64,000 nucleotides of DNA from Pseudonocardia hydrocarbonoxydans (GTDB lineage: Bacteria > Actinomycetota > Actinomycetes > Mycobacteriales > Pseudonocardiaceae): the NCBI RefSeq assembly GCF_006539565.1, contig NZ_BJNG01000006.1, positions 1 to 64,000 of the forward strand, given 5' to 3'. Numbering within the stretch: position 1 is the stretch's first letter; every line of letters starts with the position of its first letter. Both the position numbers and the translations under genes were made by a program. The notes under the pieces were generated by a model. It worked only from the letters and a program-made list of their open reading frames with translations, made no database searches and was not told the origin of the DNA. This document shows, piece after piece, positions 31,184-43,561 of the stretch.

Positions 31184-31968
31184 CGGACCTCCACCTCGGC
31201 CTCCCCGAGCGCCTGCTTGACGTCGCCGATCCGGAAGTGGCCGAAGTGGAACACCGTGGCGGCGAGCACCGCGTCGGCCCCGGCCCGGACGGCGGGGACG
31301 AAGTGCCCGACCTCGCCCGCTCCCCCGCTGGCGATCACCGGCACGTCGACGCGGGCCCGCACCGCGGCGATCATCCGCAGGTCGAACCCGGCGCGGGTGC
31401 CGTCGGCGTCCATCGAGTTGAGCAGGATCTCCCCGACGCCCAGTTCCTGGCCGCGCGCGGCCCACTCGACGGCGTCGATGCCGGTGCCGCGGCGCCCGCC
31501 GTGCGTGGTGACCTCCCAGCCCGACGGCGTGGGCGCGTCCCCCTCCGGCACGGTGCGGGCGTCGACCGAGAGCACGATGCACTGCGACCCGAACCGGCGG
31601 CTGGCCTCGTGCAGCAGCTCCGGGCGGGCGATGGCCGCGGTGTTGATCGACACCTTGTCGGCGCCGCTGCGCAGCAGCACGTCGATGTCGTCGGTGGCCC
31701 GGATGCCGCCGCCGACCGTCAGCGGGATGAACACCTGCTCGGCGGTGCGGCGCACCACGTCGAGCATGGTGGCCCGCTCCCCCGACGACGCGGTGACGTC
31801 GAGGAAGGTCAGCTCGTCGGCGCCCTCGGCGTCGTAGACGCGGGCCATCTCGACCGGGTCGCCCGCGTCGCGCAGGTCGACGAAGTTGACGCCCTTGACG
31901 ACGCGGCCCCGCCCGTTCTCGTCGGCGGAGACGTCGAGGCAGGGGATGACGCGGACGGCGACCCCCAT
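31180..31968 (-). CDS. hisF: Imidazole glycerol phosphate synthase, HisF cyclase
   Basis: A 262-residue TIM barrel forming IGP and AICAR with ammonia from HisH. The catalytic Asp residues are in RVIPCLDV and [18 protein letters not shown] and VIASGGAG bind the two phosphates. ATG shares one base with the priA stop, and hisI follows with an ATGA overlap, so priA-hisF-hisI form one tight unit. Its partner hisH lies upstream beyond an inserted kinase and SDR gene. Confidence 0.96.
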   Translation of the reverse strand: MGVAVRVIPCLDVSADENGRGRVVKGVNFVDLRDAGDPVEMARVYDAEGADELTFLDVTASSGERATMLDVVRRTAEQVFIPLTVGGGIRATDDIDVLLRSGADKVSINTAAIARPELLHEASRRFGSQCIVLSVDARTVPEGDAPTPSGWEVTTHGGRRGTGIDAVEWAARGQELGVGEILLNSMDADGTRAGFDLRMIAAVRARVDVPVIASGGAGEVGHFVPAVRAGADAVLAATVFHFGHFRIGDVKQALGEAEVEVR

Positions 31969-32741
31969 CAGCCGGTGGCCCGCTGCGCCGAGGCCGCCTC
32001 GACGGCGCGCATCGCGGCCAGCGCCTCGGGCAGGGTGAACCGGCCCGCGTAGAGGGCCTTGCCGACGATCGACCCCTCCAGGTTGACGCCCTGGGCCGCG
32101 ATCCGCGCCAGCGCCTCCAGGTCGGCGATCTCCGAGATCCCGCCGGAGACGATCACCGGGGCCTTCGTGGCGTTGGCGACGTCGCGCATCAGGTCGGTGT
32201 TGGGGCCCTTGAGCATGCCGTCCTTGCCGACGTCGGTGACGACGTAGCGGGCGCACCCGTCGCGGTCGAGGCGCTCCAGGGTCTCCCACAGGTCGCCGCC
32301 GTCGGTGGTCCAGCCGCGCGCGGCCAGGCGGTGGCCCTGCTCGGTGATCCGGACGTCGAGGCCGACCGCGATCCGCTCGCCGTGGGCGGCGATCGCGCGG
32401 GCACACCAGTCCGGGTTCTCCAGCGCGGCGGTGCCCAGGTTGACCCGCGCGCAGCCGGTGGCCAGTGCCCGCTCCAGCGAGGCGTCGTCGCGGATGCCGC
32501 CCGACAGCTCGACCTGCACGTCCAGCTCCCCGACGACCGCGGCCAGCAGCTCGGCGTTGGAGCCCCGGCCGAACGCGGCGTCGAGGTCGACGAGGTGGAC
32601 CCACTCGGCTCCGTCGTGCTGCCACTGCAGCGCGGCGTCGCGGGGGGCGCCGTAGCCGGTCTCGGTGCCGGCCTCGCCCTGCACCAGGCGGACGGCCTGG
32701 CCGTCGGCGACGTCGACCGCGGGCAGCAACGTGAAGGTCAC
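31968..32741 (-). CDS. priA: Phosphoribosyl isomerase PriA (HisA/TrpF)
   Basis: A 257-residue TIM barrel that, in actinobacteria, isomerises both ProFAR (histidine) and phosphoribosyl anthranilate (tryptophan). [58 protein letters not shown] and [12 protein letters not shown] follow the PriA pattern. This fits the absence of a trpF gene in the trp operon here. The GTG start lies 7 nt after a TAGGCT box, so priA-hisF-hisI have their own promoter. Confidence 0.94.
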   Translation of the reverse strand: MTFTLLPAVDVADGQAVRLVQGEAGTETGYGAPRDAALQWQHDGAEWVHLVDLDAAFGRGSNAELLAAVVGELDVQVELSGGIRDDASLERALATGCARVNLGTAALENPDWCARAIAAHGERIAVGLDVRITEQGHRLAARGWTTDGGDLWETLERLDRDGCARYVVTDVGKDGMLKGPNTDLMRDVANATKAPVIVSGGISEIADLEALARIAAQGVNLEGSIVGKALYAGRFTLPEALAAMRAVEAASAQRATG

Positions 32742-32748
32742 GGCGGGC

Positions 32749-32754
32749 AGCCTA
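32749..32754 (-). promoter_or_regulatory. Leaderless -10 box TAGGCT for priA
   Basis: TAGGCT then 7 nt and GTG at 32741-32739. The same hexamer and spacing occur at hisD. Confidence 0.65.
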
Positions 32755-32763
32755 CCGAGGGCC

Positions 32764-34395
32764 TCAGAACGGGGTGTTCGTCAGCCACCAGGTGTAGACG
32801 TCGTCGGGGTCCTGGCCCGCGACGAAGCCCTGCATCAGCGACGACCGCGTGCCCCAGGCGACCACGTAGACGCTGGTGCCGTCCTCCAGCGTGGTCGTGC
32901 CGCAGACCAGGTCGTAGCCCGCGTACTCCACCGAGGCGTCGCCGCCGATGGCGCAGTCCTCGTCCTCCCCGGAGGTGTTGCGGTCGACCGTGGCGAGCGA
33001 CTCGGCGTAGGTCGGGACGTCGGCGAACTGCTGGAAGACGACCGCGGGCACGGCCGTGTCGGTGGTGGTGCAGCGGATCTGCTCGGTGGCGCCGTCGGTG
33101 AGCGGCTGGTCCTCGCAGGTCTCGGCGTAGAAGCCCGCCGGCTCCAGGCGCCCGAGCAGGCCACCGGCGGCGACCGGCCCCGCCGTGGTGCCGGCGGTGA
33201 CGCCCCCGGCCGACGGGACGGTCGGGGTGGCCGCGGTCGTCGTCGCGGCCGGGCGCGGCCACAGCACGACCGCGGTGACGACGAGCGCGGCGAGCACCGC
33301 GGCCGCCACGGCGACGAGCGGCCCGCGGCGGCGCGCACCGCCCCGGGGCGCCCCGCCGTGCGGACCGGGGCCGTACGGGGCCGGCGCGGGGGCGCCGTGG
33401 GCGTAGGGGTGGGCGACGTGCGGGGCCGGGCCGAAGCCGGTCCCGGCCGGCGGGCCGAGCCGGGTGCGGTCCGCGGCGGGCGCCGGGGGCCACGACGGCG
33501 GCGGGGTCGGCGCGCCGGTGCCGCCGGGGTGCATGCGCGTCACCGGTGCCGCGACCTGCCGGGCCGGGGCCTGCGGGGGTGTCCCGGTGAGGGCGTGGGT
33601 CGCGGCCGCGGCGAGCTCGCCCGCGGTGCGGTGGCGCCGGTCGGGGTCCTTGGCCATGCCCCGCGCCACCACGGCGTCCAGCGCGGGCGGCACACCGGGC
33701 ACCGACCGGCTCGGCACGGGCGGCTCGGCCGACAGGTGCGCGTGCATCAGCGCGGGCCCGCTCGCCCCGGCGAACGGCGGCTGCCCGGTGAGCAGCTCGA
33801 ACAGCACGCAGGCCAGCGCGTAGACGTCGGCGCGGTGGTCGACGCGGTCGCCCAGGAACCGCTCGGGCGCCATGTAGCCCAGCGTCCCGACGGTCGCGCC
33901 GGTGGCGGTCAGCGCGGAGTCGCGGGAGCCGTCGACGGCGCGGGCGACGCCGAAGTCGGCGAGGTAGGCGAAGTCGCCGGTGAGCAGCACGTTGGCCGGT
34001 TTGACGTCGCGGTGCAACAGGCCGCTCGCGTGGGCGGCGTCCAGCGCGCTCGCGACCTGGGCCACGATCGGCACCGCGCGCGCCGCGGGCAGCGGGCCGT
34101 CGGTGGCGAGCACGTCGGCGAGGTCGCGGCCGGTGACCAGCCGCATGTCGAGGAACAGCCGCCCGTCGATCTCGCCGAAGTCGTGGATCGGGACGATGTG
34201 CGGCTCGGTCAGCCGCGAGGCGATCGCCGCCTCCTTGCGGAAGCGGGCACGGAAGTCGGGGTCCTCGGCCAGGTGCGCGGGCAGGCGCTTGAGCGCGACG
34301 GTCCGGTCGCGGCGCGTGTCGTGGGCGCGGTAGACCTCCCCCATCCCGCCCCGCCCGACCAGCTCCTCCAGCCGGTACGGCCCGAACTGCTCCAT
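32764..34395 (-). CDS. Membrane Ser/Thr protein kinase (PknB-like) with Cys-containing outer domain
   Basis: A 543-residue eukaryotic-type kinase. Kinase domain 7-270: G-loop GRGGMGEV (14-21), ATP Lys K36, [11 protein letters not shown] (D130), ADFGVA (D147) and GYMAPERF. A Pro-rich linker (about 275-350) leads to one membrane helix (about 358-380) and an outer domain of about 150 residues. This domain has no PASTA repeats; its four cysteines (TCEDQ, IRCTT, DCAIG, LVCGT) could form disulfides. It may sense an unknown extracellular cue. ATG has GAGGGAGGG upstream. It lies between hisH and priA, divergent from the SDR gene. Confidence 0.9.
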   Translation of the reverse strand: MEQFGPYRLEELVGRGGMGEVYRAHDTRRDRTVALKRLPAHLAEDPDFRARFRKEAAIASRLTEPHIVPIHDFGEIDGRLFLDMRLVTGRDLADVLATDGPLPAARAVPIVAQVASALDAAHASGLLHRDVKPANVLLTGDFAYLADFGVARAVDGSRDSALTATGATVGTLGYMAPERFLGDRVDHRADVYALACVLFELLTGQPPFAGASGPALMHAHLSAEPPVPSRSVPGVPPALDAVVARGMAKDPDRRHRTAGELAAAATHALTGTPPQAPARQVAAPVTRMHPGGTGAPTPPPSWPPAPAADRTRLGPPAGTGFGPAPHVAHPYAHGAPAPAPYGPGPHGGAPRGGARRRGPLVAVAAAVLAALVVTAVVLWPRPAATTTAATPTVPSAGGVTAGTTAGPVAAGGLLGRLEPAGFYAETCEDQPLTDGATEQIRCTTTDTAVPAVVFQQFADVPTYAESLATVDRNTSGEDEDCAIGGDASVEYAGYDLVCGTTTLEDGTSVYVVAWGTRSSLMQGFVAGQDPDDVYTWWLTNTPF

Positions 34396-34454
34396 CGCGA
34401 TCCCTCCCTCTGTTCTCCCGGTGGAGTCGCCGCGCGCCCGGAAGGTTTCGGACC

Positions 34455-34460
34455 TAGCGT
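34455..34460 (+). promoter_or_regulatory. Leaderless -10 box TAGCGT for the SDR gene
   Basis: TAGCGT then 7 nt and ATG at 34468. Confidence 0.65.
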
Positions 34461-34467
34461 GCGAAGT

Positions 34468-35160
34468 ATGGATCTCGACGGGGCACGGGTGCTGGTGGCG
34501 GGCGCGAGCGGCGTCCTGGGCGCGGCGGTCGCACGGTCGCTGGACGGGCGCGGGGCCCGGTTGGTGCTGGCCGGGCGCGACGCGGCGCGGCTGCGCGACG
34601 TCGGCCCCGACGCCCCCGCGCTCACCTTCGACGCGCTGGACCTGGAGCGCTGCGCGGCCGTCGTCGACGAGGCGGCCGACGCCCTCGGCGGCCTCGACGT
34701 GCTGGTCGTCGCGTTCGGCGTCGCCGCGTTCGGGCCCGCCGAGCAGGAGGACGACGTGGTCACCGAGCACCTGCTCACCGTCAACACGATGGCGCCGATG
34801 GCGATGGCGCGCGCCGCACTGCGGCGGATGGAGACCGGCGGGACGGTCGCGGTGCTCAGCGCGATCCTCGCCGACCACCCCACCGCCGGGATGGCCGCCT
34901 ACACCGCCAGCAAGGCGGGCCTGTCCGCCTGGCTCACCGCGGTGCGCCAGGAGCAGCGCCGCAGGGGCGTCACCGTCTTCGACGTCCGCCCGCCGCACAT
35001 CGAGACCGGCCTCGCCGACCGCGCGATCGTGGGCACGGCGCCGTCGATGACGGCCGGGGCGACGGTGGACGAGCTGACCGAGCTCGTCGTCGACGGGATC
35101 CGCGACGGGCGCCGCGAGCTGCGCTACGACCTGCGCGAACGGTCCTTCGCCGGACGCTAG
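34468..35160 (+). CDS. Short-chain dehydrogenase/reductase
   Basis: A 230-residue SDR with a Rossmann fold. The nucleotide loop is [15 protein letters not shown] near residue 8, and the active site Y-x-x-x-K is in [13 protein letters not shown], preceded by a catalytic-type Ser in AVLSAIL. NADP use is suggested by the Arg in LAGRDAARL. Substrate unknown. It lies on the plus strand between two halves of the his cluster, divergent from the kinase; its 3' end overlaps hisH by 4 bp. Start fixed by a TAGCGT box 7 nt upstream. Confidence 0.88.
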   Translation: MDLDGARVLVAGASGVLGAAVARSLDGRGARLVLAGRDAARLRDVGPDAPALTFDALDLERCAAVVDEAADALGGLDVLVVAFGVAAFGPAEQEDDVVTEHLLTVNTMAPMAMARAALRRMETGGTVAVLSAILADHPTAGMAAYTASKAGLSAWLTAVRQEQRRRGVTVFDVRPPHIETGLADRAIVGTAPSMTAGATVDELTELVVDGIRDGRRELRYDLRERSFAGR

Positions 35161-35791
35161 CCGACGACGTCGCGCAGCCAGTTCCGCAGCACGGCGGCGC
35201 CGGCGTCGCCGGACTTCTCGGGGTGGAACTGGGTGGCCGCGAGCGCGCCGTTCTCCACCGCCGCCACGAAGTCCTCGCCGTGGTGGGCCCAGGTGACCAG
35301 CGGCGGGCGCAGGGCCTCGGAGGGCTCCAGCTCCCAGCGCCGCACACCGAAGGAGTGCACGAAGTAGAAACGGGTCCTGGCGTCGAGGCCCTGGAACAGA
35401 GTCGACCCGGCCGGGGCCGCCACGGTGTTCCAGCCCATGTGCGGCAGCACGTCGGCCTTGATCTGCTCGACGGTGCCGGGCCACTGCCCGCAGCCCTCGG
35501 TGCGCTCGCCCCACTCGACGCCCAGGTCGAACAGCACCTGCATCCCGACGCAGATCCCGAGCACCGGCCGTCCGCCGGCGAGGCGGCGGTCGATGATCCG
35601 CGGCCCGTCGATCCCCCGCAGCCCGGCCATGCACGCGGCGAACGCGCCGACCCCGGGGACGACCAGCCCGTCGGCCTCCAGCGCGGCGTCGGCGTCGGCG
35701 GTGACCGTGACGTCGGCCCCGACCCTGGCCAGCGCGCGTTCCGCGGAACGCAGGTTGCCCGAGCCGTAGTCGAGCACGACGATCCGCGCCA

Positions 35792-35792
<1 letters not shown>
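35157..35792 (-). CDS. hisH: Imidazole glycerol phosphate synthase, HisH glutaminase
   Basis: A 211-residue class I glutamine amidotransferase that supplies ammonia to HisF. The nucleophile Cys is in [11 protein letters not shown], and the His-Glu pair in FHPEKSG. The start [18 protein letters not shown] is typical. ATG shares one base with the hisB stop. Its 3' end converges on the SDR gene with a 4-bp overlap, ending the hisD-C-B-H unit. Confidence 0.96.
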
Positions 35793-38804
<3,012 letters not shown>

Positions 38805-38811
38805 GGTCCTC

Positions 38812-38817
38812 AGCCTA
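38812..38817 (-). promoter_or_regulatory. Leaderless -10 box TAGGCT for the hisD operon
   Basis: TAGGCT then 7 nt and ATG at 38804. Same arrangement as at priA, so the two his transcripts may have similar basal promoters. Confidence 0.65.
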
Positions 38818-38858
38818 CGGCCGACCGCTCGCCCCGCGGGCCGGGCCCGCGCCGGGCC

Positions 38859-39077
38859 TCAGCTGCGGTACCCACCGATACCGCGCGCGGAGTCCCAGGT
38901 GCCGGTGTTCGGGCGCTCGTGCGGGGCCGGCCGCGGGGTGACGCACGCCGTGAGGTGCACGTAGGCGTACACCCAGGTGATGCTGCCGTCGGCGTGGGCG
39001 TGGTCGATGTGCGCCAGGCGCACGAGGGACTCGCCGTCGCCGATGGGGGCGTAGCAGCGTTCGCAGATCATGGTCAT
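38859..39077 (-). CDS. Small protein with CxxC motif, unknown function
   Basis: A 72-residue protein starting MTMICERCYAPIGDGESLVR. A CERC pair at residues 5-8, later His residues (AHIDHAHADG, YVHLT) and a third cysteine (TACV) could bind a metal ion. No further fold is recognised. The ATG is preceded by GGAG about 6 nt upstream. It lies just upstream of hisD on the same strand, but hisD has its own promoter. Codon use agrees with coding sequence, but short length leaves some doubt. Confidence 0.55.
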   Translation of the reverse strand: MTMICERCYAPIGDGESLVRLAHIDHAHADGSITWVYAYVHLTACVTPRPAPHERPNTGTWDSARGIGGYRS

Positions 39078-39198
39078 GGTGACTCCAACCCGGCCGCCCG
39101 GCGCACGCCGGGGCCCTGCACGTGAGGGTGTGGTGGAGGTCCTCGTTGACGCTTTCCCGCACCGATTGTCACCCACCGGGTACCCGATGACCGAATCG

Positions 39199-39225
39199 CG
39201 GTGGCGTGGCGTCGCCCACGCACCG
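39199..39225 (-). terminator. Hairpin downstream of nadA-B-C
   Basis: GCGTGG (39204-39209) pairs with CCACGC (39216-39221), extended by CGGT/ACCG with one bulged G. It begins 8 nt after the nadC stop codon, a good place for the operon terminator. Confidence 0.5.
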
Positions 39226-39232
39226 CCGGGCG

Positions 39233-40081
39233 TCAGCCGGGCAGCAGGTCCAGCCCCAGGTCGAGCGCGGTGACGGAGTGGGTGAGCGCGCCGACCGCGA
39301 GGTAGTCGACCCCGGTCTCGGCGTAGGCGCGGGCGTTCTCCAGGGCGAGGCCGCCGGAGGACTCCAGCCGGGTCGGGGCGTCCCCGCGCAGCGCGACGGC
39401 CTCACGGGTGAGCGCGACGGGGAAGTTGTCGAGCAGCACCAGCTCGGCACCCAGCGCGAGCACCTCGGCCAGCTGCTCCAGCGAGTCGACCTCCACCTCG
39501 CAGGGCAGGTCCGGGGCCCGCTCCCGCGCGGCCCGCAGCGCCGCCCCCACCGACCCGGCCGCCGCCACGTGGTTGTCCTTGATCAGCACGGCGTCGCCGA
39601 GGCCCATGCGGTGGTTGACGCCGCCGCCGCAGCGCACCGCGTACTTCTCCAGCAGCCGCAGGCCCGGCAGGGTCTTGCGGGTGTCGCGGATGCGGGCCCC
39701 GGTGCCGGCGACGGCGTCGACCCAGGCCGCGGTGGCCGTCGCCACCCCGGAGAGGTGGCAGAGCAGGTTGAGCGCGGTGCGCTCGGCGGTGAGGAAGGTG
39801 CGGACGGGGGCGCGCACGGTCAGCGCGGCGTCACCCGCCTGCACCCGGTCGCCGTCGGCGGCGCAGGAGAGCACCTCGTAGTCGCCGACGACGGCGTCGA
39901 GCACCGCGAGGACGGCCGGGATCCCGGCCAGCACCCCGGGGCGGCGCGCCGCGAAGGCGCCGACGGCGATCGCGTCGGCCGGGACCGTCGCCTCGGTGGT
40001 GGCGTCCGGGCCGTAGCGCAGGTCCTCCTCCAGCGCGGTGGCGACGACGCGGCGCAGGTCGTCGGGATCGGGGCCGGTCAT
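39233..40081 (-). CDS. nadC: Quinolinate phosphoribosyltransferase
   Basis: A 282-residue enzyme joining quinolinate and PRPP to nicotinate mononucleotide with loss of CO2. RTFLTAERTALNLLCHLSG, IRDTRKTLPGLRLLEKYAV, GGGVNHRMGL and LIKDNHVAAAG carry the Arg/Lys/His residues binding both substrates; ESSGGLALENARAYAETGVD binds phosphate. ATG overlaps the nadB stop (ATGA). Last gene of nadA-B-C. Confidence 0.95.
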   Translation of the reverse strand: MTGPDPDDLRRVVATALEEDLRYGPDATTEATVPADAIAVGAFAARRPGVLAGIPAVLAVLDAVVGDYEVLSCAADGDRVQAGDAALTVRAPVRTFLTAERTALNLLCHLSGVATATAAWVDAVAGTGARIRDTRKTLPGLRLLEKYAVRCGGGVNHRMGLGDAVLIKDNHVAAAGSVGAALRAARERAPDLPCEVEVDSLEQLAEVLALGAELVLLDNFPVALTREAVALRGDAPTRLESSGGLALENARAYAETGVDYLAVGALTHSVTALDLGLDLLPG

Positions 40082-41676
40082 GCGGCGACCGCCTTGCCCG
40101 CGCGGACCTCGGGACGGCCCGTCCCGTCCAGCACGACCTCCAGGCTCGCCCGCTGCCACACGTCGTCGCGGGCCGGGAAGTCGGTGCGCACGTGGCAGCC
40201 CCGGCTCTCGGTACGGGTGCCCGCGGCGGCGAGCACCGCCTGCGCGAGCAGCGTCAGCGCGGCGTCCTCGACACCGGCCCGGTCGATCGGCACCGCCAGC
40301 GCGGTGGCCGCCTCGACCGCGTCGGAGGCGGCGGCCAGGCCGGCCCCGTCGCGCCCGACGCCGGCGGCACCGGACATGGCCCGCTGCACGACCCCGCGGT
40401 CGGCCAGCGGCACGGCGGGCGCGGGAATGGCAGGAAGGCCACCTTCCCGCAGCAAGGTTGCGGGAAGGTGGCCTTCCTGCAGTTCGGCCACCACCGTCGA
40501 CGCCACCCGCGCCCCCATCACCAGGCCCTCCAGCAGGCTGTTCGAGGCCAGCCGGTTGGCCCCGTGCAGCCCGGTGCGGGCCACCTCGCCCGCGGCGTAG
40601 AGCCCGGGCACGGCGGTCCGGCCGGACGCGTCGGTGACGACGCCGCCGCACGAGTAGTGCGCCGCGGGCGTCACCGGGACGGGCTCGCGGACCGGGTCGA
40701 TCCCGGCGGCGCGGCAGGCCGCGTACACCGTGGGGAAGCGGGCGGCGAAGCCGTCGAGGGCACGGGCGTCGAGGTAGACGCACGAGGTGCCGGTCTCGGC
40801 GAGGCGGCGGGTGATGGCGGCGGCCACGACGTCGCGCGGGGCGAGGTCGGCCAGCGGGTGCACGCCGGTCATGAACCGGCGCCCGGCCCGGTCGAGCAGC
40901 ACCGCGCCCTCGCCGCGCACGGCCTCGGTGACCAGCGGGCGCCGCCCGACGGCCGGGCCGGTGTAGAGCACGGTCGGGTGGAACTGCACGAACTCCAGGT
41001 CGGCCGCCGACGCCCCGGCCCGCAGCGCGAGCGCGACGCCGTCGCCGGTGGCGGTCTCCGGGTTGGTCGTGGAGGAGTAGAGCTGCCCGTAGCCGCCGGT
41101 CGCGAGCAGCACCGCGGGGGCCCGCAGCACCCCCGGGCGCCCGGAGCCGTCGAGCACGGCCAGGCCGGCGACGCGCCCGTCGGGCTCCCGCAGCGCGTCG
41201 ACGGCGACGTGGTCGGTGAGCAGCGGCAGACCGCCGGAGGCGTGCACCAGCGCGCGCTCCACCTCGGCGCCCGTGGCGTCACCGCCCGCGTGCACCACCC
41301 GGAACGCGGAGTGCCCGCCCTCGCGCGTCCGGGCCAGCCTGCCGTCGGGCCCGGCGTCGAAGCGCGCTCCGCGCTCCCGCAGCCGCGCGACGGCCGCCGG
41401 CCCGTCGGCGATGATCGACGCGACGGCGGCCGGGTCGCACAGCCCGCCGCCGGCCTCCAGGGTGTCGGCGACGTGCGCGTCGATGCTGTCGCCCGCCACG
41501 TCACCGACGACGACGGCGACGCCTCCCTGCGCCCAGCGCGTCGATCCGGCGTCGACGGCGTCCTTGGTGACGACGACGACCCGCAGGCCCGCGGCGGCGG
41601 CGTCCAGCGCGGCGGTCAGCCCCGCGACGCCCGACCCGACGACGACGAGGTCCGCCTCCGCCTCCCAGGGGTTCAC
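40078..41676 (-). CDS. nadB: L-aspartate oxidase with in-frame palindrome insert
   Basis: A 532-residue flavoprotein oxidising aspartate to iminoaspartate for NadA. FAD motif [17 protein letters not shown] near residue 10; active-site segments [37 protein letters not shown] and [21 protein letters not shown] overlaps the nadA stop (GTGA). After the FAD domain, at residues about 399-416, the DNA is a perfect 22-bp inverted repeat with a 7-nt loop, encoding [17 protein letters not shown]. This lies in the linker before the C-terminal helical domain. Frame is kept and the rest of the protein is intact, so it should still be active. Confidence 0.94.
   Translation of the reverse strand: MNPWEAEADLVVVGSGVAGLTAALDAAAAGLRVVVVTKDAVDAGSTRWAQGGVAVVVGDVAGDSIDAHVADTLEAGGGLCDPAAVASIIADGPAAVARLRERGARFDAGPDGRLARTREGGHSAFRVVHAGGDATGAEVERALVHASGGLPLLTDHVAVDALREPDGRVAGLAVLDGSGRPGVLRAPAVLLATGGYGQLYSSTTNPETATGDGVALALRAGASAADLEFVQFHPTVLYTGPAVGRRPLVTEAVRGEGAVLLDRAGRRFMTGVHPLADLAPRDVVAAAITRRLAETGTSCVYLDARALDGFAARFPTVYAACRAAGIDPVREPVPVTPAAHYSCGGVVTDASGRTAVPGLYAAGEVARTGLHGANRLASNSLLEGLVMGARVASTVVAELQEGHLPATLLREGGLPAIPAPAVPLADRGVVQRAMSGAAGVGRDGAGLAAASDAVEAATALAVPIDRAGVEDAALTLLAQAVLAAAGTRTESRGCHVRTDFPARDDVWQRASLEVVLDGTGRPEVRAGKAVAA
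40430..40480. repeat. 51-bp inverted repeat inside the nadB coding region
   Basis: Perfect 22-nt arms at 40430-40451 and 40459-40480 with loop GCAAGGT. Each arm itself contains a near-palindrome (GGAAGG...CCTTCC). Its length is exactly 17 codons. It looks like a mobile or dispersed palindromic element tolerated in frame. Confidence 0.85.
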
Positions 41677-42662
41677 TCCCCACCCCCGGGCTGCCCGATC
41701 GCGATCATCCGCTGCACCGCGGCCCGGCCCCGCTCGGCCAGCTCCGGGTCGACGTGCACCTCGTCGCGGCCCTCGCGCAGCGCCCGCAGCAGCTTCGCCG
41801 GGGTGATCATCTTCATGTAGTGGCAGGAGGCGCGGTCGTTGACGGCGCGGAAGTCGACCTCCGGGGCCGCGCGGCGCAGCTGGTGCAGCATCCCGACCTC
41901 GGTGGCGACCAGCACGGTGCCACCCGGCGTCGCGGTGCGCGCGGCGTCGAGCATGCCGCCCGTCGAGAGGATCTTGACGCGCTCCTGCGGCACCGCCCCG
42001 GCACCGGCGAGGTAGAGCGCCGAGGTGGCGCAGCCGCACTCCGGGTGCACGTAGAGGTCGGCGCCGGGGTGCGCCTCGCTCTGCGCGGTGAGCGCCGGGC
42101 CGCTGATGCCGGCGTGCACGTGGCACTCCCCCGCCCAGACGTGCATGTTCTCCCGGCCGGTGATCCGGCGGACGTGCGCGCCGAGGAACTGGTCGGGCAG
42201 GAACAGCACCTCGCGGTCGGCCGGGACCGACTCCACGACCTCGACCGCGTTCGACGAGGTACAGCACACGTCGGTCTCGGCCTTCACCGCGGCGGTGGTG
42301 TTGACGTAGGACACCACCACGGCGCCGGGGTGCTCGGCCTTCCACGCCCGGAGCTGGTCGGCGGTGATCGAGTCGGCCAGCGAGCAGCCCGCGCCCGCGT
42401 CCGGGATCAGCACGGTCTTGTCCGGGCTGAGGATCTTCGCGGTCTCGGCCATGAAGTGCACGCCGCAGAACACGATCGTCGAGGCCGTCGACTCCGCCGC
42501 GATCCGCGAGAGGGCCAGCGAGTCGCCGGTGAAGTGGGCGACGTCCTGGATCTCGGGCAGCTGGTAGTTGTGCGCCAGCACCACGGCGTCCTGCTGCGCG
42601 GCGAGCGCCCGGACCTCCTCGGCCCATCCGGCGTCCAGCACCGGGGCTTCGGTCGTCGTCAT
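41673..42662 (-). CDS. nadA: Quinolinate synthase
   Basis: A 329-residue Fe-S enzyme condensing iminoaspartate with dihydroxyacetone phosphate. Three conserved cysteines for the 4Fe-4S cluster are visible in [27 protein letters not shown] and [34 protein letters not shown] and CHVHAGI also match. ATG follows a clear GAGGAGGGG ribosome site. A 23-bp palindrome 13 nt upstream of the ATG is a candidate NrtR operator. First gene of nadA-B-C. Confidence 0.96.
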   Translation of the reverse strand: MTTTEAPVLDAGWAEEVRALAAQQDAVVLAHNYQLPEIQDVAHFTGDSLALSRIAAESTASTIVFCGVHFMAETAKILSPDKTVLIPDAGAGCSLADSITADQLRAWKAEHPGAVVVSYVNTTAAVKAETDVCCTSSNAVEVVESVPADREVLFLPDQFLGAHVRRITGRENMHVWAGECHVHAGISGPALTAQSEAHPGADLYVHPECGCATSALYLAGAGAVPQERVKILSTGGMLDAARTATPGGTVLVATEVGMLHQLRRAAPEVDFRAVNDRASCHYMKMITPAKLLRALREGRDEVHVDPELAERGRAAVQRMIAIGQPGGGE

Positions 42663-42675
42663 GACCCCTCCTCGT

Positions 42676-42698
42676 GTTTTCGACTAGTAGTCGTAAAC
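42676..42698. promoter_or_regulatory. Candidate NrtR operator upstream of nadA
   Basis: A 23-bp palindrome with one central base and one mismatched pair: arms GTTTTCGACTA and TAGTCGTAAAC. It is the only AT-containing symmetric block in the nadA-nrtR gap and lies just upstream of the nadA ribosome site, where a repressor would block transcription. Assignment to NrtR rests on gene context. Confidence 0.65.
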
Positions 42699-42791
42699 TG
42701 CCGACGATGCTAGCAGTGCCGCCGCCGGGAGGCACGTACCGCGTGACCCCCACCTCACCCGCCGGACACCCGTCGTTCACCCGGCCCCCCC

Positions 42792-42797
42792 TACGAT
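42792..42797 (+). promoter_or_regulatory. Leaderless -10 box TACGAT for nrtR
   Basis: TACGAT then 7 nt and GTG at 42805. Confidence 0.65.
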
Positions 42798-42804
42798 CAC
42801 CGCC

Positions 42805-43557
42805 GTGAGCGGACACGAGGTGCTCGCCGCGGTGCTGCGCATCGGGGACAGCGGGGACGTCGAGGTCCTCGCCTGGCAGCGCGCCCGCGACCCGGACCGC
42901 GGCTGCTGGGCCCTGCCCGGCGGCCGCCTCGGCGACGACGAGGACGTCGAGACCTCGGTGCTGCGCCAGCTCGCCGAGAAGGTCGACGTCCGGGAGGTCG
43001 CCCACGTCGAGCAGCTCGGGGTGTTCAGCGAACCGGGCCGCGTGCCCGGGACGCGGCTGATCGCCACCGCGTTCCTCGGGCTCGTCCCCTCCGACGTCGA
43101 CCCCGCGGTGCCCGCCGACACCGCGTGGCGCACCGTCAGCCCGCCGCCCGCCGAGGGCGCCCCGGCCCCGGACGTCCTGCCCACCCCGGTCCGTGCCCCC
43201 GCACTGGCCTGCGCCGCCTTCGACCACGGCACGATCGTCGCCGCGGCCCGCGACCGCCTGCGCGCGAAGCTGTCCTACACCAACCTCGGCTTCGCCATCG
43301 CCCCGCGCGAGTTCACCATCTCCGCCCTGCGCGACCTCTACGTCGCCGCGCTGGGCCACCCCGTGTCGGCCACCAACCTGCAGCGCGTCCTGACCCGCCG
43401 CGCCCTGCTCGAACCGACCGGCGCCGTCGCCCCGCCCGGGCCGTCGGGCGGGCGGCCCGCGGCCCTGTTCCGGTTCACCGACCGCACCCTGCGCGTCACC
43501 GACGCCTTCGCGGTGCTCAAGCCGCCGGGCGAGCACGGGCGCGGCCCCGTACCGTAG
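42805..43557 (+). CDS. nrtR: NrtR, Nudix-related repressor of NAD synthesis
   Basis: A 250-residue regulator with an N-terminal Nudix-like domain (1-140) and a C-terminal winged helix (about 150-240, including LSYTNLGFAIAPREFTISAL and NLQRVLTRRALLEP). The Nudix box is degenerate: GGRLGDDEDVETSVLRQLAEKVDV keeps G, first E and R, but the REUxEExG core reads RQLAEKVD, so hydrolysis is unlikely and sensing of ADP-ribose or a related NAD breakdown product is expected from the family. Divergent from nadA-B-C, its likely target. The LQRVLTRR stretch is the probable DNA-recognition region. GTG 7 nt after TACGAT. Confidence 0.9.
   Translation: MSGHEVLAAVLRIGDSGDVEVLAWQRARDPDRGCWALPGGRLGDDEDVETSVLRQLAEKVDVREVAHVEQLGVFSEPGRVPGTRLIATAFLGLVPSDVDPAVPADTAWRTVSPPPAEGAPAPDVLPTPVRAPALACAAFDHGTIVAAARDRLRAKLSYTNLGFAIAPREFTISALRDLYVAALGHPVSATNLQRVLTRRALLEPTGAVAPPGPSGGRPAALFRFTDRTLRVTDAFAVLKPPGEHGRGPVP
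43550..43555 (+). promoter_or_regulatory. Leaderless -10 box TACCGT for the Lon-N protein
   Basis: TACCGT, overlapping the end of nrtR, then 6 nt and GTG at 43562. Confidence 0.5.
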
Positions 43558-43561
43558 ATGG

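Noticed and set aside
40430..40480. The nadB inverted repeat as a transcription terminator or IS remnant
   Set aside because: It is inside the gene with nadC coupled downstream, so termination would be harmful; no transposase fragment or target duplication is visible.
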